The notes: generated from the letters alone by a model not told the origin. A stretch of 64,000 bases of DNA from Vaginimicrobium propionicum (GCF_900155645.1 NZ_LT706985.1:1474051-1538050); one strand, 5' to 3'. Shown: positions 18,617 through 29,886, counted from the first letter of the stretch. Numbers and translations are program-made.

Positions 18617-20824
18617 TTAACGTCCGGTCTTAGGCAAACCTGAAGGTTTTTGATCGGCGACCACATCAACAGTTATCTGAGCAACTACTTGGCCTTTGTC
18701 GTTAGTAATAAATACTGTTATTAACTGCCCGACCCGCGCTTCTGGACGCAGCGTAACGATGAGACTATTACCGCTTAAGGATGCTGTGGCGGGCCCGTCA
18801 ACAATCAGCCCTGGGTTTTTAACCGAACTTAAATCAGGCAAATTTACGCTCACACTTCGACGGGTAGGTGTTACCCGGGCGGAACCGACTTTCTTAGGCT
18901 CAGTTATTGTCACCGTAAAAGTGTCAGCTAGCGAACCATCCCGCAACCAAACGCTTACCTTAACTTGGTCTGCAATCTGGCAGCCAGCTTTCGGGGTAAC
19001 TATGACGGTACCGTCCGCGCTAATGGTCAGATCACCTGGTCCATCAACTAAATAGCTACCGATCATTCCTGCCGGGTGCTCACCAACATTCGGCACCCTA
19101 ACCGGCGTAGCTGGGTCTGTGCTGGCATCATCCCAAGCCGGTTTCGGCAAGTCAAGGACACTGACTTTGGCTTGAGTTGTTGTCGATGCCCCATTGGAAT
19201 AATTGACGGTTACCGGAACCCAGTAATCACCGGGTATGACCTGAAATCCTGGTTTAACACTGATCGAACCATCTAAATTAATGCTCGCCCAATTTGGTGC
19301 TTTAGCCCCAATTAGGTAACTAGTCTTTGCGGGTGCTGATTTAGCTTCCCTGACGTCGGTTATCGGATTATCAAACAAGGGTTTTTCAACCGTCGCTTGG
19401 CTACCGCGTATAACGGTAATCGGCTCATAACTTGGGGTATTGATTTGTTCAATCGAACACCCATCATCATCAACTTCATGGGTGTAGGCGGTTTTCGGGC
19501 AGAGGTCTTTGGTATTTGGGACGTTATCGCGGTCATCATCTTTATAGACCTCAAAAGCCAACGGCGAAGTGTCGTCGCGTAACCTTTCGACAACTGTTAT
19601 CGGTTTAGAATCAAAAACTCTGCTATCTGCTCCACCCAAGTCAGCTGTCATTGACAATGTGATGCGGCAAGATTTTTGCTGATCCACCAAGGAGCCGGAC
19701 ACTGTTAGCGCACCATCTTCAGTCATTGAAATGTTGGCTCCGCAAGTGTTTTCGCTAGCGGACGGGCTGAGTTGCAACCCGTCAGGCAACTTGTCGGTGA
19801 AAGACCAGCCGTCTTTAGCTAACAGGTCAGTGGTGTTAGTGATGGTGTAACTGACAGTTTTTTCGCTGTAATCAAATACAGTGCTCGAAGCTGGCTGAAA
19901 CGACCTAGTTATATGTGGCGTTAAAGATTTCAGCTCTAAGTTGTCTATCCCGAAATCATTTCCGTAACCATAGGGCTGATCAGTGTTATTGACTATCCGC
20001 AATTTCAGTTTTTGGTTGTTAGCGATTTTTAGCGGAGCTACGGGTTTCATTGCGGATGCCCACACATTTCTGACGCCATACTTTCCGTCTGAAACCTTAA
20101 AGTATGAACGTTCAGTGACCGTCAGATTCTCACCCCGGCAAGGGTTAAAATCACCCAAAGTGGTCGTTTTACCATCCTCTTCTACCAGCATCACAGATAA
20201 CTGTGGCTGCCATTCGGGATAGTCGCAGGCCACCGCAGCGCCTTCCATCGAGAACGTATAAAACCCCGAATCGGTGATGATAGGCGCAGCCGTCTCAAAA
20301 ATGCTTTTCTCTGCGCTCATTGGCTCATCCATGCCGGACACCAAAGTACTTAGTAAAACTAGTGAGTGATTAGCCGAACCACTGGAATCGTGGAAATCCC
20401 CGGCAGCAGTTGCAACCGCCATCATGGACGTCCAAACCTCTGGTTTGGTAAAGGTATTGACGTTATTTTCCCAAGCTTGCTGGGTAGCGGGATCAACAAC
20501 TTGATCGCTACCAAAATGCCCATACCTGCGCCAAGCCGGCAACTTATCAGTGTCTAAGAAATGTTCTATCCACTGTTTATCTTCGCCACCTAATACGATG
20601 CCGTTGGCATAGCCTATATTGAGCCACTGCGGATCCGCAGTGTATTTACCAGACTGATAATCGGTGAGTCTGATTGGAGTTTTTCCGGACTCAAAGTTTT
20701 CTGAAAACACTATTTCAGGTTGAGCAAGCTCCTCAGATGGTGGAACTGCCTGAACTGGAGTAGTAATGATGGCCAGTGTGCTGACCAGGGCAACTAGCCC
20801 TGCGCTTAGCTTCTTGTAGGCCAT
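18617..20824 (-). CDS. secreted Rib-domain surface-type protein with LPKTG ending, no membrane tail
   Basis: A 735-residue protein with an N-terminal signal peptide (hydrophobic about 6-26). Regions in order are a large N-terminal domain resembling secreted adhesin ectodomains, a DUF11-like bacterial Ig module (near 310-410), a thrombospondin-type-3-like calcium motif (DDDRDNVPNTKDLCP), a Rib/alpha-like repeat (about 470-560) and two further beta-sandwich segments. It ends GLPKTGR then TAA: the sortase motif is present, but the hydrophobic span and positive tail needed for anchoring are missing, and no other frame downstream supplies them. AGGAGG lies 7 nt before the ATG at 20824. It is probably an adhesin-like protein that is now released. 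Confidence 0.75.
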   Translation of the reverse strand: MAYKKLSAGLVALVSTLAIITTPVQAVPPSEELAQPEIVFSENFESGKTPIRLTDYQSGKYTADPQWLNIGYANGIVLGGEDKQWIEHFLDTDKLPAWRRYGHFGSDQVVDPATQQAWENNVNTFTKPEVWTSMMAVATAAGDFHDSSGSANHSLVLLSTLVSGMDEPMSAEKSIFETAAPIITDSGFYTFSMEGAAVACDYPEWQPQLSVMLVEEDGKTTTLGDFNPCRGENLTVTERSYFKVSDGKYGVRNVWASAMKPVAPLKIANNQKLKLRIVNNTDQPYGYGNDFGIDNLELKSLTPHITRSFQPASSTVFDYSEKTVSYTITNTTDLLAKDGWSFTDKLPDGLQLSPSASENTCGANISMTEDGALTVSGSLVDQQKSCRITLSMTADLGGADSRVFDSKPITVVERLRDDTSPLAFEVYKDDDRDNVPNTKDLCPKTAYTHEVDDDGCSIEQINTPSYEPITVIRGSQATVEKPLFDNPITDVREAKSAPAKTSYLIGAKAPNWASINLDGSISVKPGFQVIPGDYWVPVTVNYSNGASTTTQAKVSVLDLPKPAWDDASTDPATPVRVPNVGEHPAGMIGSYLVDGPGDLTISADGTVIVTPKAGCQIADQVKVSVWLRDGSLADTFTVTITEPKKVGSARVTPTRRSVSVNLPDLSSVKNPGLIVDGPATASLSGNSLIVTLRPEARVGQLITVFITNDKGQVVAQITVDVVADQKPSGLPKTGR

Positions 20825-21009
20825 CAAAACACCTCCTGGTTATATTCCATTTTGCCTCACGCGACAAAGATTCGACACCCCTAGAACTAATCGTGGATAG
20901 TCACTGCCTGGAAATATTCAGCTTTCATACGCGATTAGATTGGGAAGAAAAATCAGTATTTGCTAATGAAACCCAGAAAACTGTAATAAAAGTATTTCCC
21001 CCATATAAG

Positions 21010-21083
21010 TGGGCCTAGCTGGACTTGAACCAGCGACCTCATCCTTATCAGGGATGCGCTCTAACCAACTGAGCTATAGGCCC
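21010..21083 (-). tRNA. tRNA-Ile (GAT anticodon)
   Basis: The minus strand folds into a full cloverleaf: a 7-bp acceptor stem (GGGCCTA with TAGGCCC), a D stem GCTC/GAGC, an anticodon stem CATCC/GGATG around loop CTGATAA, and a T stem GCTGG/CCAGC around TTCAAGT. The anticodon is GAT and the discriminator base is A; CCA is not encoded. It sits just downstream of gyrA and the DUF3566 gene, as in many actinobacteria. The rest of the 20825-21165 gap holds only the short leader of the LPKTG-protein gene and no other gene that I can see. Confidence 0.97.
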
Positions 21084-21165
21084 GTCACAGCAAATATGCC
21101 GAGATAGAACATTACCGCACCTAACGGCTAACACTCAAACCGGCATCTTTCTTGGGTAATGCCAA

Positions 21166-21588
21166 TCACTCTTCGGAAAGCGTCACCTCAATGCCACCCA
21201 ATAGCGTTGACGAGACGTTATACAAGAAGGCGCCCAAAGTAGCTATGGCAGTAATGAGGATGACATTTATCGCACCCATTAGCAGCGATAGCCCCATAAC
21301 TCTAGGGAAATCGATGTAGTCGCGCACATTGATGGCACCCGAACCGTCCGTGTTGGATAGTAAAGCATTTAGTGCTTCCTGCAACTGATTCATGACGCCA
21401 GACGCCGAAATTACTCCCCAAAGTAAAGCGGTAGCAACCAAAATAACGATCAACCCAGCAACGGCGAACAGGAAAGAGGTCTTCATCATCGACCACGGGT
21501 CTATTCTGCTGAGCCTCAACCTAGCGCGCCGAACCGGACGAGCAACCTGCCTATTCCCCGGTTCTGCTTTCGTTACCGTTTCGCTCAT
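21166..21588 (-). CDS. DUF3566 membrane protein
   Basis: A 140-residue protein with a basic cytoplasmic N-terminus (RPVRRARLRLSRIDPWSMMK), two hydrophobic segments (about 37-62 and 96-125) and a short acidic tail. Both the RIDPWSMMK block and the position directly after gyrA are typical of the actinobacterial DUF3566 family, whose function is unknown. AGGAGGG precedes the ATG. It probably shares the gyrBA transcript or lies 46 bp behind it. Confidence 0.9.
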   Translation of the reverse strand: MSETVTKAEPGNRQVARPVRRARLRLSRIDPWSMMKTSFLFAVAGLIVILVATALLWGVISASGVMNQLQEALNALLSNTDGSGAINVRDYIDFPRVMGLSLLMGAINVILITAIATLGAFLYNVSSTLLGGIEVTLSEE

Positions 21589-21634
21589 CGGCGTCCCTCC
21601 TGGAAAAGCTGTATACCTGATTGTGCCCTATTTG

Positions 21635-24229
21635 CTATTCAACTTGCGCATCGACGTCTTGATTAGCGTCTTCTTGGCTTAATTCAGCGCTATTTTCGCC
21701 GTCAGCCTCAAGTGAATCGTCCTCATCTTCACTGTCAGGATTCAAAGCGATAGCCACTACTGGATCTTTCCCACCAGTATTGACGAATTTGACCCCCATT
21801 GTGTCGCGGCTAGTCACCGATACGTCAGAAACGGAGCTTCTAATCACCTGGCCAGAGGTTTTTATTGAAATGACCTCGTCACGCTCGGAGACGATCATGC
21901 CGCCGATCAAAGCACCGCGCTCATTATTGAGTCGCATTGTCTTAATGCCTAGCCCACCGCGACCTTGGAGGCGGTATTCGCTTATCGGGGTGCGTTTGGC
22001 ATATCCCTCGTCAGTGACGGTGAACACGAATAGCTCATCTTCTTCAGCATCGCTTGGAATAATACCCATAGATAACAGCTCGTCATCGCCTCTAAATCTC
22101 ATACCAGTCACACCTGAGGTGGTACGTCCCATTGGGCGAACCTGATCATCGGAGGCATTGAACCGAATGGCTTGACCCTTCTTAGAAATCAGCAAAATAT
22201 CGTCATCGGCGTTAACAAGGCGTGCCCCGATCAGCTCATCGTCCTCGTCGCGGAAATTAATGGCTATCAGCCCGGCTTGCCGCGCCGAATCGTAGGCTTC
22301 CAACTTAGTTTTCTTGACTAAACCCTTTCGGGTAGCCAGCACCAGATATTGCGCGTCGTTATAGCTGCGCAAACTAAACCCTTGGGTGATGTGCTCGTCT
22401 GGCAAGAAACTGAGGATTCCCGCGACGTGCCCACCCTTGGCGTCACGTCCGGCTTCTGGCAAATGCCAGCCCTTCGTCCGATATGCCCGACCGAAATTCG
22501 TCAAAAATACTAGCCAATCGTGGTTAGTGATAGTGAAAAGATGCTCTACTTGGTCTTCGGCGCGCAATGATGCCCCGCGAACCCCCTTGCCGCCACGCTT
22601 TTGTGTGCGGTACTGATCAGTTCTGGTGCGTTTGATATAGCCGCCGCGAGTAATAGTGACAACCATTTCTTCATCTGGAATGAAGTCTTCGTCATCGAAA
22701 CTGCCTTCATCAGCAACAATCTGGGTGCGACGCGGGTCACCATATTTTTCAACGATTTCACTTAACTCGGTGCCAATGATTTCACGCTGACGATCCTCGG
22801 AAGCCAAAATCGCCTTCAAATCAGCAATCTGGGCCTCCAGCTCGGCTAGCCGATCGAGAATCTTTTGGCGTTCCAACGCGGCCAGACGACGCAACTGCAT
22901 ATCTAGGATGGCTTGCGCCTGAACCTCGTCAATTTCCAGCAGCTCTTGCAGACCTTTATTGGCTTGCTCAGCATTGGGGGAACGTCGGATCAAAGCGATA
23001 ACTTCGTCCAGCATGTCTAGGGCTTTAGCCAAGCCACGATAGATATGCGCCTGCTTTTCCGCTTCCGCTAGTCGGTAAGCGGTACGTCTACGGATAACCT
23101 CCATCTGGTGTTTAATCCACAATGAAATGAACTGGTCGAGACGCAATGTGCGCGGCACATCGTCTACCAGCGCCAGCATGTTGCAACTGAAGTTATCCTG
23201 CAACTGCGTGTGCTTATAGAGGTTGTTCATCACCACGCGCGGCTGGGCGTCCCGTTTCAACGTGATGACTAAACGCTGGCCAGTCCTAGCCGAGGTGTCG
23301 TCGCGAATATCAGCGATACCCTTAAGCCGCCCATTATTTACCAACTCAGCAATCTTTTGTGCCAAATTGTCAGGGTTGCACATATACGGCAACTGGGTAA
23401 CTACAAGATGGGTACGTCCGCTAGCTTCTTCCTCTATGTCTATGACGGCTCGCATAGTTACCGACCCGCGCCCAGTGCGATAAGCGTCTTCGATACCTTT
23501 ACGGCCAACAATCAAAGCGCCGCCAGGAAAATCTGGACCTTTGATTCTTTCCATACAGGCAGCAAGTAACTCTTCTTCACTGGCATGCGGGTTTTCTAGC
23601 GACCATTTCACTGCATCGGCAACCTCAGGCAGGTTGTGAGTTGGGATATTGGTTGCCATCCCAACCGCAATCCCTTGCGAGCCGTTGACTAGCAGATTCG
23701 GGAACCGAGCTGGCAACACCAGCGGTTCTTTATCGCGGTTATCGTAGTTCGGCTGAAAATCGACGGTGTCCTGATCGATATCGCGCACCATCTCCATGGC
23801 TAGCGGCGCCATCTTGCATTCGGTATAACGCATAGCAGCAGCCGGGTCATTGCCTGGGGAACCAAAGTTACCTTGTCCAGAAATCAATGGGGCACGCATC
23901 ACCCAAGGTTGAGCTAGGCGCACCAAGGTGTCGTAAATCGCTGAGTCGCCGTGAGGGTGATACAAACCCATAACCTCACCAACGACACGAGAGCACTTGT
24001 TCCACCCTCGATCGGGACGATAACCCCCGTCATACATCGCATAAATGACGCGCCGGTGTACCGGCTTCATACCGTCGCGCACATCTGGCAGTGCACGTCC
24101 GACGATAACGCTCATCGCGTAATCGAGATAAGAGGATTGAATCTCTGATTGCAGGTCAACTTGTTCAACCCGCCCGTGTTTGGGCTCGGCAATCCCCTGC
24201 TCGTCAACGCCCTTAGGACTATCAGCCAT
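21635..24229 (-). CDS. gyrA: DNA gyrase subunit A
   Basis: An 864-residue breakage-reunion subunit of gyrase, which introduces negative supercoils. The catalytic Tyr is Tyr135 in [10 protein letters not shown]. The quinolone-resistance region reads [10 protein letters not shown] with Ser96 and Asp100, the residues usual in fluoroquinolone-sensitive enzymes. The GyrA box (QKRGGKG) and a six-blade C-terminal propeller follow, and the acidic tail is typical. It lies 19 bp after gyrB on the same strand and is surely cotranscribed. Confidence 0.98.
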   Translation of the reverse strand: MADSPKGVDEQGIAEPKHGRVEQVDLQSEIQSSYLDYAMSVIVGRALPDVRDGMKPVHRRVIYAMYDGGYRPDRGWNKCSRVVGEVMGLYHPHGDSAIYDTLVRLAQPWVMRAPLISGQGNFGSPGNDPAAAMRYTECKMAPLAMEMVRDIDQDTVDFQPNYDNRDKEPLVLPARFPNLLVNGSQGIAVGMATNIPTHNLPEVADAVKWSLENPHASEEELLAACMERIKGPDFPGGALIVGRKGIEDAYRTGRGSVTMRAVIDIEEEASGRTHLVVTQLPYMCNPDNLAQKIAELVNNGRLKGIADIRDDTSARTGQRLVITLKRDAQPRVVMNNLYKHTQLQDNFSCNMLALVDDVPRTLRLDQFISLWIKHQMEVIRRRTAYRLAEAEKQAHIYRGLAKALDMLDEVIALIRRSPNAEQANKGLQELLEIDEVQAQAILDMQLRRLAALERQKILDRLAELEAQIADLKAILASEDRQREIIGTELSEIVEKYGDPRRTQIVADEGSFDDEDFIPDEEMVVTITRGGYIKRTRTDQYRTQKRGGKGVRGASLRAEDQVEHLFTITNHDWLVFLTNFGRAYRTKGWHLPEAGRDAKGGHVAGILSFLPDEHITQGFSLRSYNDAQYLVLATRKGLVKKTKLEAYDSARQAGLIAINFRDEDDELIGARLVNADDDILLISKKGQAIRFNASDDQVRPMGRTTSGVTGMRFRGDDELLSMGIIPSDAEEDELFVFTVTDEGYAKRTPISEYRLQGRGGLGIKTMRLNNERGALIGGMIVSERDEVISIKTSGQVIRSSVSDVSVTSRDTMGVKFVNTGGKDPVVAIALNPDSEDEDDSLEADGENSAELSQEDANQDVDAQVE

Positions 24230-24248
24230 GAATATCTACCTCAAGCAC

Positions 24249-26303
24249 TTAAATGTCTAGGAAACGCACGTCTTTAGCGTTGCGTTGAATGAATTGCCGA
24301 CGTTGTTCAACGTCTTCACCCATAAGAATGGAAAACATCTTGTCTGCCCTAGACGCATCGTCCAGACTGACTTGCAACAGGATGCGCCCATGCGGATCCA
24401 TGGTGGTTTCCCACAAATCCTCGGCATCCATTTCACCCAAACCTTTGTAACGCTGAATTGGATTAACGTTCGGCAGTTTCTTGCCACTAGCTAAGCCAGC
24501 ATCACGAAGCGCATCACGTTCAGCATCGGTGTAGGCAAGCTCGTGAGGAGCATTCGTCCACCGCAACCTAAATAGTGGCGGTTGGGCTAAATACACGTGG
24601 CCTGCGTCAATCAGCGGTTTGACGAACCGGAACAACAACGTCAATAGCAAGACCCGAATGTGTGAACCGTCAACATCAGCGTCGGCCATCAAAATAATTT
24701 TGTGATAACGCAGCTTGTTGATGTCGAAATCGTCGTTGACGCCAGTACCTAGTGCGGTAATGATCGCCTCAACCTCTTTATTAGCCCAAATGCGGTCAAT
24801 ACGAGCCTTTTCGACGTTCAAAATTTTGCCGCGTAACGGCAGAATCGCTTGGGTACGCGGGTTTCGTCCACCTTTAGCAGACCCACCAGCCGAGTCACCC
24901 TCGACAATAAAAATCTCACATTCCTCGGGATTATTAGAGGAACAATCTGACAGTTTGCCAGGCAAACCACCAGACCCTAATAAGCCTTTGCGGTTACGTG
25001 CCAGGTCACGCGCTTTTCGAGCCGCGATTCGCGCGGCAGCGGCAGCCATCGCTTTGCGGACAATTTCTTTACCCTCTGCCGGGTTGCGTTCCATCCAGTC
25101 ACCGAGTTTGTCGTTGACCACTCGCTGAACGAATCCGCGTGCTTCAGTATTACCAAGTTTCGTCTTGGTTTGTCCCTCAAATTGTGGGTTACCCAATTTG
25201 ATCGACAAGATTGCGGTTAAACCTTCTCGCAAATCATCGTTTCCGACACGATCTTCTCTTTTGCGAATCAGCCCCCAAGCTTCTCCCCATTTATTAATAG
25301 TGGTAGTCAGTGCAGCCCTGAACCCTTCCTCGTGGGTGCCGCCTTCATGGGTGTTGATCGTATTAGCAAAGGTGTGTAGTGAAGAACCGTAGGTCAGATT
25401 CCACTGCATAGCTATTTCGACACCCATCTGATGTTCAGATGAATGCGCTTCAATATCTATAATGTCGGTTAATGGATCAGAATTACCTATCAGGTATTTA
25501 ACATAGTCAGCAAGGCCTTTATCATATTTGAAGGTGTCACAAAGTGGCTGGCCATTTTCGTCTACATGATTAGTGCGTAAGTCAACAACCTCTAGTTGCA
25601 AACCTTTGTTTAGGAAAGCCATTTCCCTAAACCGGGTGGTCAACGTCTCGTAGCTGAACTCTGTTGTTTCAAAAATGTCTGGGGAGGGATAGAAAGTAAT
25701 CGTGGTGCCAGTACGGGTGGTTTCTTCCAGCTGCTCTATCTCGTGACGCGGTACACCCAAGGCGAACTCTTGGCGCCAGTGGTAACCGTCTCGGTAAACC
25801 TCGGCGATCATCGAGCTTGATAGTGCATTAACCACTGATGAGCCGACACCGTGTAAACCGCCGGAAACCTTGTAGCCTCCGTTACCGAACTTTCCGCCAG
25901 CGTGCAGCACCGTTAGCACCACTGTCAGGGTGGATTTGTGTTCTGTTGGGTGAATAGCAACCGGGATGCCTCGTCCGTTGTCACTGACACGCACCCCGCC
26001 ACCATCAAGCAATTCAATACGAATCGTGTCGCAATAGCCCGCCAGCGCCTCATCAACCGAGTTATCAACAATCTCATAAACAAGGTGATGCAAACCGCGT
26101 GCCCCAGTGGAGCCGATATACATACCCGGACGCATCCGGACGGCTTCCAGTCCCTCAAGCACCTGAATTTCGCTGGCGTCGTAGCTACCTTCTACGCGGG
26201 ACTCGTCACCATCGTCCAGCTCGAAATCCATACCTGGCACTTGCTCTTCAACGCCAGTATCTAATTCGGGGTAATTGCTGTCGCCAGGCAACTGCTCGCT
26301 CAC
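24249..26303 (-). CDS. gyrB: DNA gyrase subunit B
   Basis: A 684-residue ATPase subunit of gyrase. The GHKL ATPase domain shows [11 protein letters not shown] and GRGIPV near residues 81-120. The TOPRIM domain has the catalytic Glu in [10 protein letters not shown] followed by [12 protein letters not shown], and DADVDGSH provides the metal-binding acids. The start is the GTG at 26303 with TAGGAG about 8 nt upstream. A roughly 50-residue acidic extension precedes the conserved core. It forms an operon with gyrA. Confidence 0.98.
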   Translation of the reverse strand: MSEQLPGDSNYPELDTGVEEQVPGMDFELDDGDESRVEGSYDASEIQVLEGLEAVRMRPGMYIGSTGARGLHHLVYEIVDNSVDEALAGYCDTIRIELLDGGGVRVSDNGRGIPVAIHPTEHKSTLTVVLTVLHAGGKFGNGGYKVSGGLHGVGSSVVNALSSSMIAEVYRDGYHWRQEFALGVPRHEIEQLEETTRTGTTITFYPSPDIFETTEFSYETLTTRFREMAFLNKGLQLEVVDLRTNHVDENGQPLCDTFKYDKGLADYVKYLIGNSDPLTDIIDIEAHSSEHQMGVEIAMQWNLTYGSSLHTFANTINTHEGGTHEEGFRAALTTTINKWGEAWGLIRKREDRVGNDDLREGLTAILSIKLGNPQFEGQTKTKLGNTEARGFVQRVVNDKLGDWMERNPAEGKEIVRKAMAAAAARIAARKARDLARNRKGLLGSGGLPGKLSDCSSNNPEECEIFIVEGDSAGGSAKGGRNPRTQAILPLRGKILNVEKARIDRIWANKEVEAIITALGTGVNDDFDINKLRYHKIILMADADVDGSHIRVLLLTLLFRFVKPLIDAGHVYLAQPPLFRLRWTNAPHELAYTDAERDALRDAGLASGKKLPNVNPIQRYKGLGEMDAEDLWETTMDPHGRILLQVSLDDASRADKMFSILMGEDVEQRRQFIQRNAKDVRFLDI

Positions 26304-26614
26304 CGCGCGGCTCCTACTAAAGTTCGACCAACCGCACTTCTAGGCTTAAGTGGCCTAAATTTGCACGGTAAGAGACTCTCTCCAAACCGAAGATTCTACC
26401 ATTTCTTGACTATCACCCCCAATCTGTGATGCACAGTTTTCCACAAGGGGCTGTTGTGGGCGCTCAGATAGCCCTCAGACCTTTTTAGCCTTAAGACTAA
26501 GGGGATACCCAAGCAAGACGAATAGAATCGACTGAGTCAAATGATTTTTCTTATGGCTGACCTCAAATTGCCTCAAGATGGCTGCTGAAATTTATCCGCC
26601 ATATCTGTGTTTAG
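26304..26614 (-). promoter_or_regulatory. gyrB upstream region, candidate promoter
   Basis: This 311-bp gap has no gene. On the minus strand a candidate promoter is TTGGGG (26417-26422), an 18-bp spacer, and TAGAAT (26393-26398), which would leave a leader of roughly 85 nt before gyrB. A one-mismatch DnaA box (TTTTCCACA) lies at 26437-26445, just upstream of the -35. A small inverted repeat CCTTA/TAAGG lies near 26491-26504. Everything beyond the sequence matches is inference. Confidence 0.4.
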
Positions 26615-27154
26615 CTAACCGTAGGTGTCACGTGGACCGCGCCCATCACGCACACTGCGTGGACCGTGACTCCAGCTCGGCGCCCACGGGCCACGAATCT
26701 CAATCCGTTCCACACTATTTTGGCCGAGTTCCTCATTTAATCGGGCAACTACCTGGCTAGCCAACATCCGCAAAGCACTCGCCCATGTGGTTGATTCGGC
26801 TTGAACGTAAAGAACTTTATCCTTGAAACCTGTTGGTTTTGAGTGCTCGGCAATGACGTCACCGACGAGCCTAGGCCAGTCAGCAATTAAATTACGTACC
26901 CCAAGCTCACTGCGCCAACCTTTCGCTGAAATGAATCCACTCAATACCTTGCCTACCGGCTGTGGATCTCTAGGGTCAGCGCCAGAACCAGTGAATTGTC
27001 TAGCGTCAGTTGATTTGGGTGCCCAGTGTTTTTTTATCTTTTTCACTCCTCTAGGAGGAGGTAAAATTCCGGCCACTTCATGAGCTATAGATAACGCTAA
27101 TTCGACCCCGCCAGGGTCGTATCCGTCCACCTTTTCAGTTTCTTCATCACTCAT
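26615..27154 (-). CDS. dciA: DciA-type replication initiation protein (DUF721)
   Basis: A 179-residue protein of the DUF721/DciA family, which in many bacteria loads the replicative helicase DnaB at the origin. The conserved C-terminal domain (about 70-160) includes ADWPRLVGDVIAEHSKP and the LYVQAESTTWASALR strand-helix. The N-terminal half is polar and variable, as usual. The ATG overlaps the recF stop by 4 bp (ATGA), the standard actinobacterial recF-DUF721 coupling. Confidence 0.85.
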   Translation of the reverse strand: MSDEETEKVDGYDPGGVELALSIAHEVAGILPPPRGVKKIKKHWAPKSTDARQFTGSGADPRDPQPVGKVLSGFISAKGWRSELGVRNLIADWPRLVGDVIAEHSKPTGFKDKVLYVQAESTTWASALRMLASQVVARLNEELGQNSVERIEIRGPWAPSWSHGPRSVRDGRGPRDTYG

Positions 27155-28287
27155 TTTTTGGCCTCAACTCGACCTTTAGTCACTACGAAATGTTTTCCGC
27201 CTAACTGGTTCGGCACATCGGTGCCTACCGCAGCCGTGATCAAAACCTGCTCAGCCTCGGTAATAGCATCAGCCAATCTCAACCTACGAACTGCGTCCAG
27301 TTCCGCAAAAACATCATCTAACAGCAGCACCGGCTCAATACCGTCACTTCGTAGCAGTTCAAATACTGCCAGCCTTAGCGACAATGCTAGCGACCAAGCC
27401 TCACCATGACTGGCGTATCCCTTGGCAGGTAGTTCACCTATCGAAAGCAACACATCGTCACGGTGGGGACCAATTAATGTCACTCCCCTAGCTAATTCCT
27501 CCCCACGACGCGCAATTAGTACGTCAGCCATCTGAGAGCGCAACGCCTTTTCACTAGATTCTTCAGGAAGAGGGAAAGAACACTTATATTCGGCTTGGGC
27601 TACGTTATTTATCGGGGCAATCAATTCGTAGGCGCCTTTAGTAAAGGGCGTCATCTCAGTTAACGAATCAAGTCTTGCAGCCAACAATTCCGCACCAAAA
27701 TCGCAAAGTTGGCTATCCCAAACCTGCAAAGTGAATTCGGCATTTTCGTCGGGAACTTTGTTTGTGCGCCCTGACATTTGTTTTAACAATGCATTACGTT
27801 GTCGCACTACCCGCTCATAGTCAGCTTTGACACCAGCCATTCTTGGCCAACGCCCAATAACCATTTCATCTAAGAATCGACGACGATCTTTCGGCTCCCC
27901 CTTAACCACCGCCAAATCATCGGGGCTAAACAGCACCACTCTAAGCATTCCGAGAATGGCTGAAGCCTTCGGCATTACGCCACGGTTTAAGCGTGCTCGA
28001 TTAGATTTTCCGGGTTGAATCTCAAGATCTAGCTGAATTCTCCGCTCATCATTAACACCTGCTCTAACGCCTGCGCGAATAACAGCTTGATCTGCCCCGG
28101 CTCTTACCAATGGCTGATCTTGACTTACCCGATGACTAGCTAGCGTTGAAAGATATTCGATAGCCTCGACAAGATTTGTTTTTCCTTGCCCATTTTGACC
28201 CTCAAAGACGCTCACTCCTGGGGATAACTCGACCTCCACCTGGTGGTATGAACGGAAGTCAGTTAACTCCAGAAAATCGACGTACAC
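27151..28287 (-). CDS. recF: DNA recombination/repair protein RecF
   Basis: A 378-residue SMC-like ATPase that helps load RecA at gapped DNA. Walker A is GQNGQGKTNLVEA near residues 30-42. The signature region is HGEAWSLALSLRLA and Walker B is LLLDDVFAELD near 320. The start is the GTG at 28287 (conserved beginning VYVDFLELTDFRSY) with only weak ribosome-site similarity, 29 bp after dnaN. It sits within the dnaN-recF-dciA-gyrB cluster. Confidence 0.97.
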   Translation of the reverse strand: MYVDFLELTDFRSYHQVEVELSPGVSVFEGQNGQGKTNLVEAIEYLSTLASHRVSQDQPLVRAGADQAVIRAGVRAGVNDERRIQLDLEIQPGKSNRARLNRGVMPKASAILGMLRVVLFSPDDLAVVKGEPKDRRRFLDEMVIGRWPRMAGVKADYERVVRQRNALLKQMSGRTNKVPDENAEFTLQVWDSQLCDFGAELLAARLDSLTEMTPFTKGAYELIAPINNVAQAEYKCSFPLPEESSEKALRSQMADVLIARRGEELARGVTLIGPHRDDVLLSIGELPAKGYASHGEAWSLALSLRLAVFELLRSDGIEPVLLLDDVFAELDAVRRLRLADAITEAEQVLITAAVGTDVPNQLGGKHFVVTKGRVEAKK

Positions 28288-28316
28288 GAACCAAAGTTTA
28301 GTTGAGCTAATTAAGG

Positions 28317-29480
28317 CTAGTTCGGCAACCTCATCAACATGATGACGTGACGATAATCGGCCACCGGCGTTTCATCAAGGGACTCCAAACCCTGAACTAG
28401 ACACGGTTTACCAGGAGCAGTGAATGCGAAAGACACGTATGGAGTTCGTAATGCGCTAAGTGCGTCCTGAAGATAATGCGGGTTAAAACCGGCAGCAGAC
28501 AAAGACATATCGCCAGCCACCATATTCTCAACAACTGCCGCGACAGCTTCTGAACCTTGTGCTTGGTCGCCAGTAGCAGCCTCTAAAGCTACCTGATCTT
28601 CGGCTATTAACATGCGCAGTGGTGTATTACGTTCAGCCACTAGTGAGACTCGCTTAACCGCAGCAATCAAATCATCAGTTTTAGCGCGTACCGTAACAGT
28701 TGCTTTCACATCCATTAGGTGACGAACCTTAGGGAATTCGCCACCTAATAGCCTGGTAGTCATCTCTCTTTTGCCATTTATGCCTTCACCTATCAGACCA
28801 ATCAACCCGTCACCGCTGCCGTCTGATTGAGAAATAGCAATGGTAATTTCTTCACCATTAGCCATAGATTTAGCGGCTTCTGAAAGCATTTTGGCTGGTA
28901 CTAAGGCAGCACCAGAAGATTGGGTAGATGTTGGGTTCCAAGCTATCTCTTTTAACGCCATTCGATAGCGGTCGGTAGCCAAGAATGACAAGGTGTCATC
29001 CTCAATTTCGACGCGTACACCAGTAAATACCGGCATTAATTCATCACGACCTGCAGCCACTACAACTTGATTTACAGCTTCAGCGAATAGGTCGGAATCA
29101 ACCGTTCCCGAAGCAGTAGGCATATTTGGTAGTGCCGGGTATTCGTCGACCGGCAAGGTTTGTAATGTGAACCTTGCTGAACCACAAACTAATTGCACGG
29201 CTGAATCGTCAGAATTAAGTTCTACTGGTTTATGCGGCAAGCTACGTGAAATAGCATCCAAAAGTTTCCCTGAAACCAGAACGGTACCCTCATCGCTAAC
29301 ATCAGCTGGGACGGTGATTTTTGCGGAATTCTCGTAATCGAAGCTACTCATGGTGACGCAATCACCTTCGGCATGGATAAGTAGCCCAGCTAACAATGGC
29401 ATACTCGGTCGCGCAGGGAGGCTGCGCGCAGCCCAAGCAACCGCTTCGGTCAACACTTCGGCATTAATGCGAATTTTCAC
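28317..29480 (-). CDS. dnaN: DNA polymerase III beta subunit (sliding clamp)
   Basis: A 387-residue clamp that encircles DNA and tethers polymerase III and repair proteins. The three repeated clamp domains and the normal length are evident. The C-terminus reads ADYRHVIMLMRLPN, matching the family ending. The start is the GTG at 29480 preceded by GAGGA. It lies beside oriC as in nearly all actinobacteria. Confidence 0.98.
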   Translation of the reverse strand: MKIRINAEVLTEAVAWAARSLPARPSMPLLAGLLIHAEGDCVTMSSFDYENSAKITVPADVSDEGTVLVSGKLLDAISRSLPHKPVELNSDDSAVQLVCGSARFTLQTLPVDEYPALPNMPTASGTVDSDLFAEAVNQVVVAAGRDELMPVFTGVRVEIEDDTLSFLATDRYRMALKEIAWNPTSTQSSGAALVPAKMLSEAAKSMANGEEITIAISQSDGSGDGLIGLIGEGINGKREMTTRLLGGEFPKVRHLMDVKATVTVRAKTDDLIAAVKRVSLVAERNTPLRMLIAEDQVALEAATGDQAQGSEAVAAVVENMVAGDMSLSAAGFNPHYLQDALSALRTPYVSFAFTAPGKPCLVQGLESLDETPVADYRHVIMLMRLPN

Positions 29481-29886
29481 GGCGTCCTCACATCTACGTT
29501 CATTAGCCGATAACAGATCCTTGGGTAATTATATCTATAGCAACGTTAACTTCTTATCCAACGCGCTGACTAGCGTCTTAATAGGTGATTCATCGTTAGC
29601 TGGTCTAGCTTGAACCAACTATCAACAGGCGTTACTTAGATGGATTTATTTGCATAACTAACTAGTAGTAGTAATCACTTCTGTGAACTAGTGGAAAACT
29701 GCCTGAAAAAGCTAGTCAGAGAGTTTTTTTCGGTTGTGAGATAACTGTAGATAACCTTGTGGATAACTTCTTTTATTGTGGATAACTATTTTTATTAAAC
29801 AGTTCTTCACAGTTTTACACAAGTAATCCACAACCGCGTTAACAACCCAAAATAGCCAATTTTCACGCCGTATTTACCAAATATTT
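29481..29886. other. chromosomal replication origin (oriC), dnaA-dnaN intergenic region
   Basis: A 406-bp AT-rich gap between dnaN and dnaA. Perfect DnaA boxes (TGTGGATAA) lie at 29758-29766 and 29777-29785, with one-mismatch boxes at 29746-29754 (TGTAGATAA) and 29824-29832 (TAATCCACA). Further degenerate boxes lie nearby. Gene direction changes here: housekeeping genes read outward on both sides, and parAB/parS lie 5 kb away. The position and box cluster make this the origin with high confidence; the exact unwinding element is not resolved. Confidence 0.92.
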
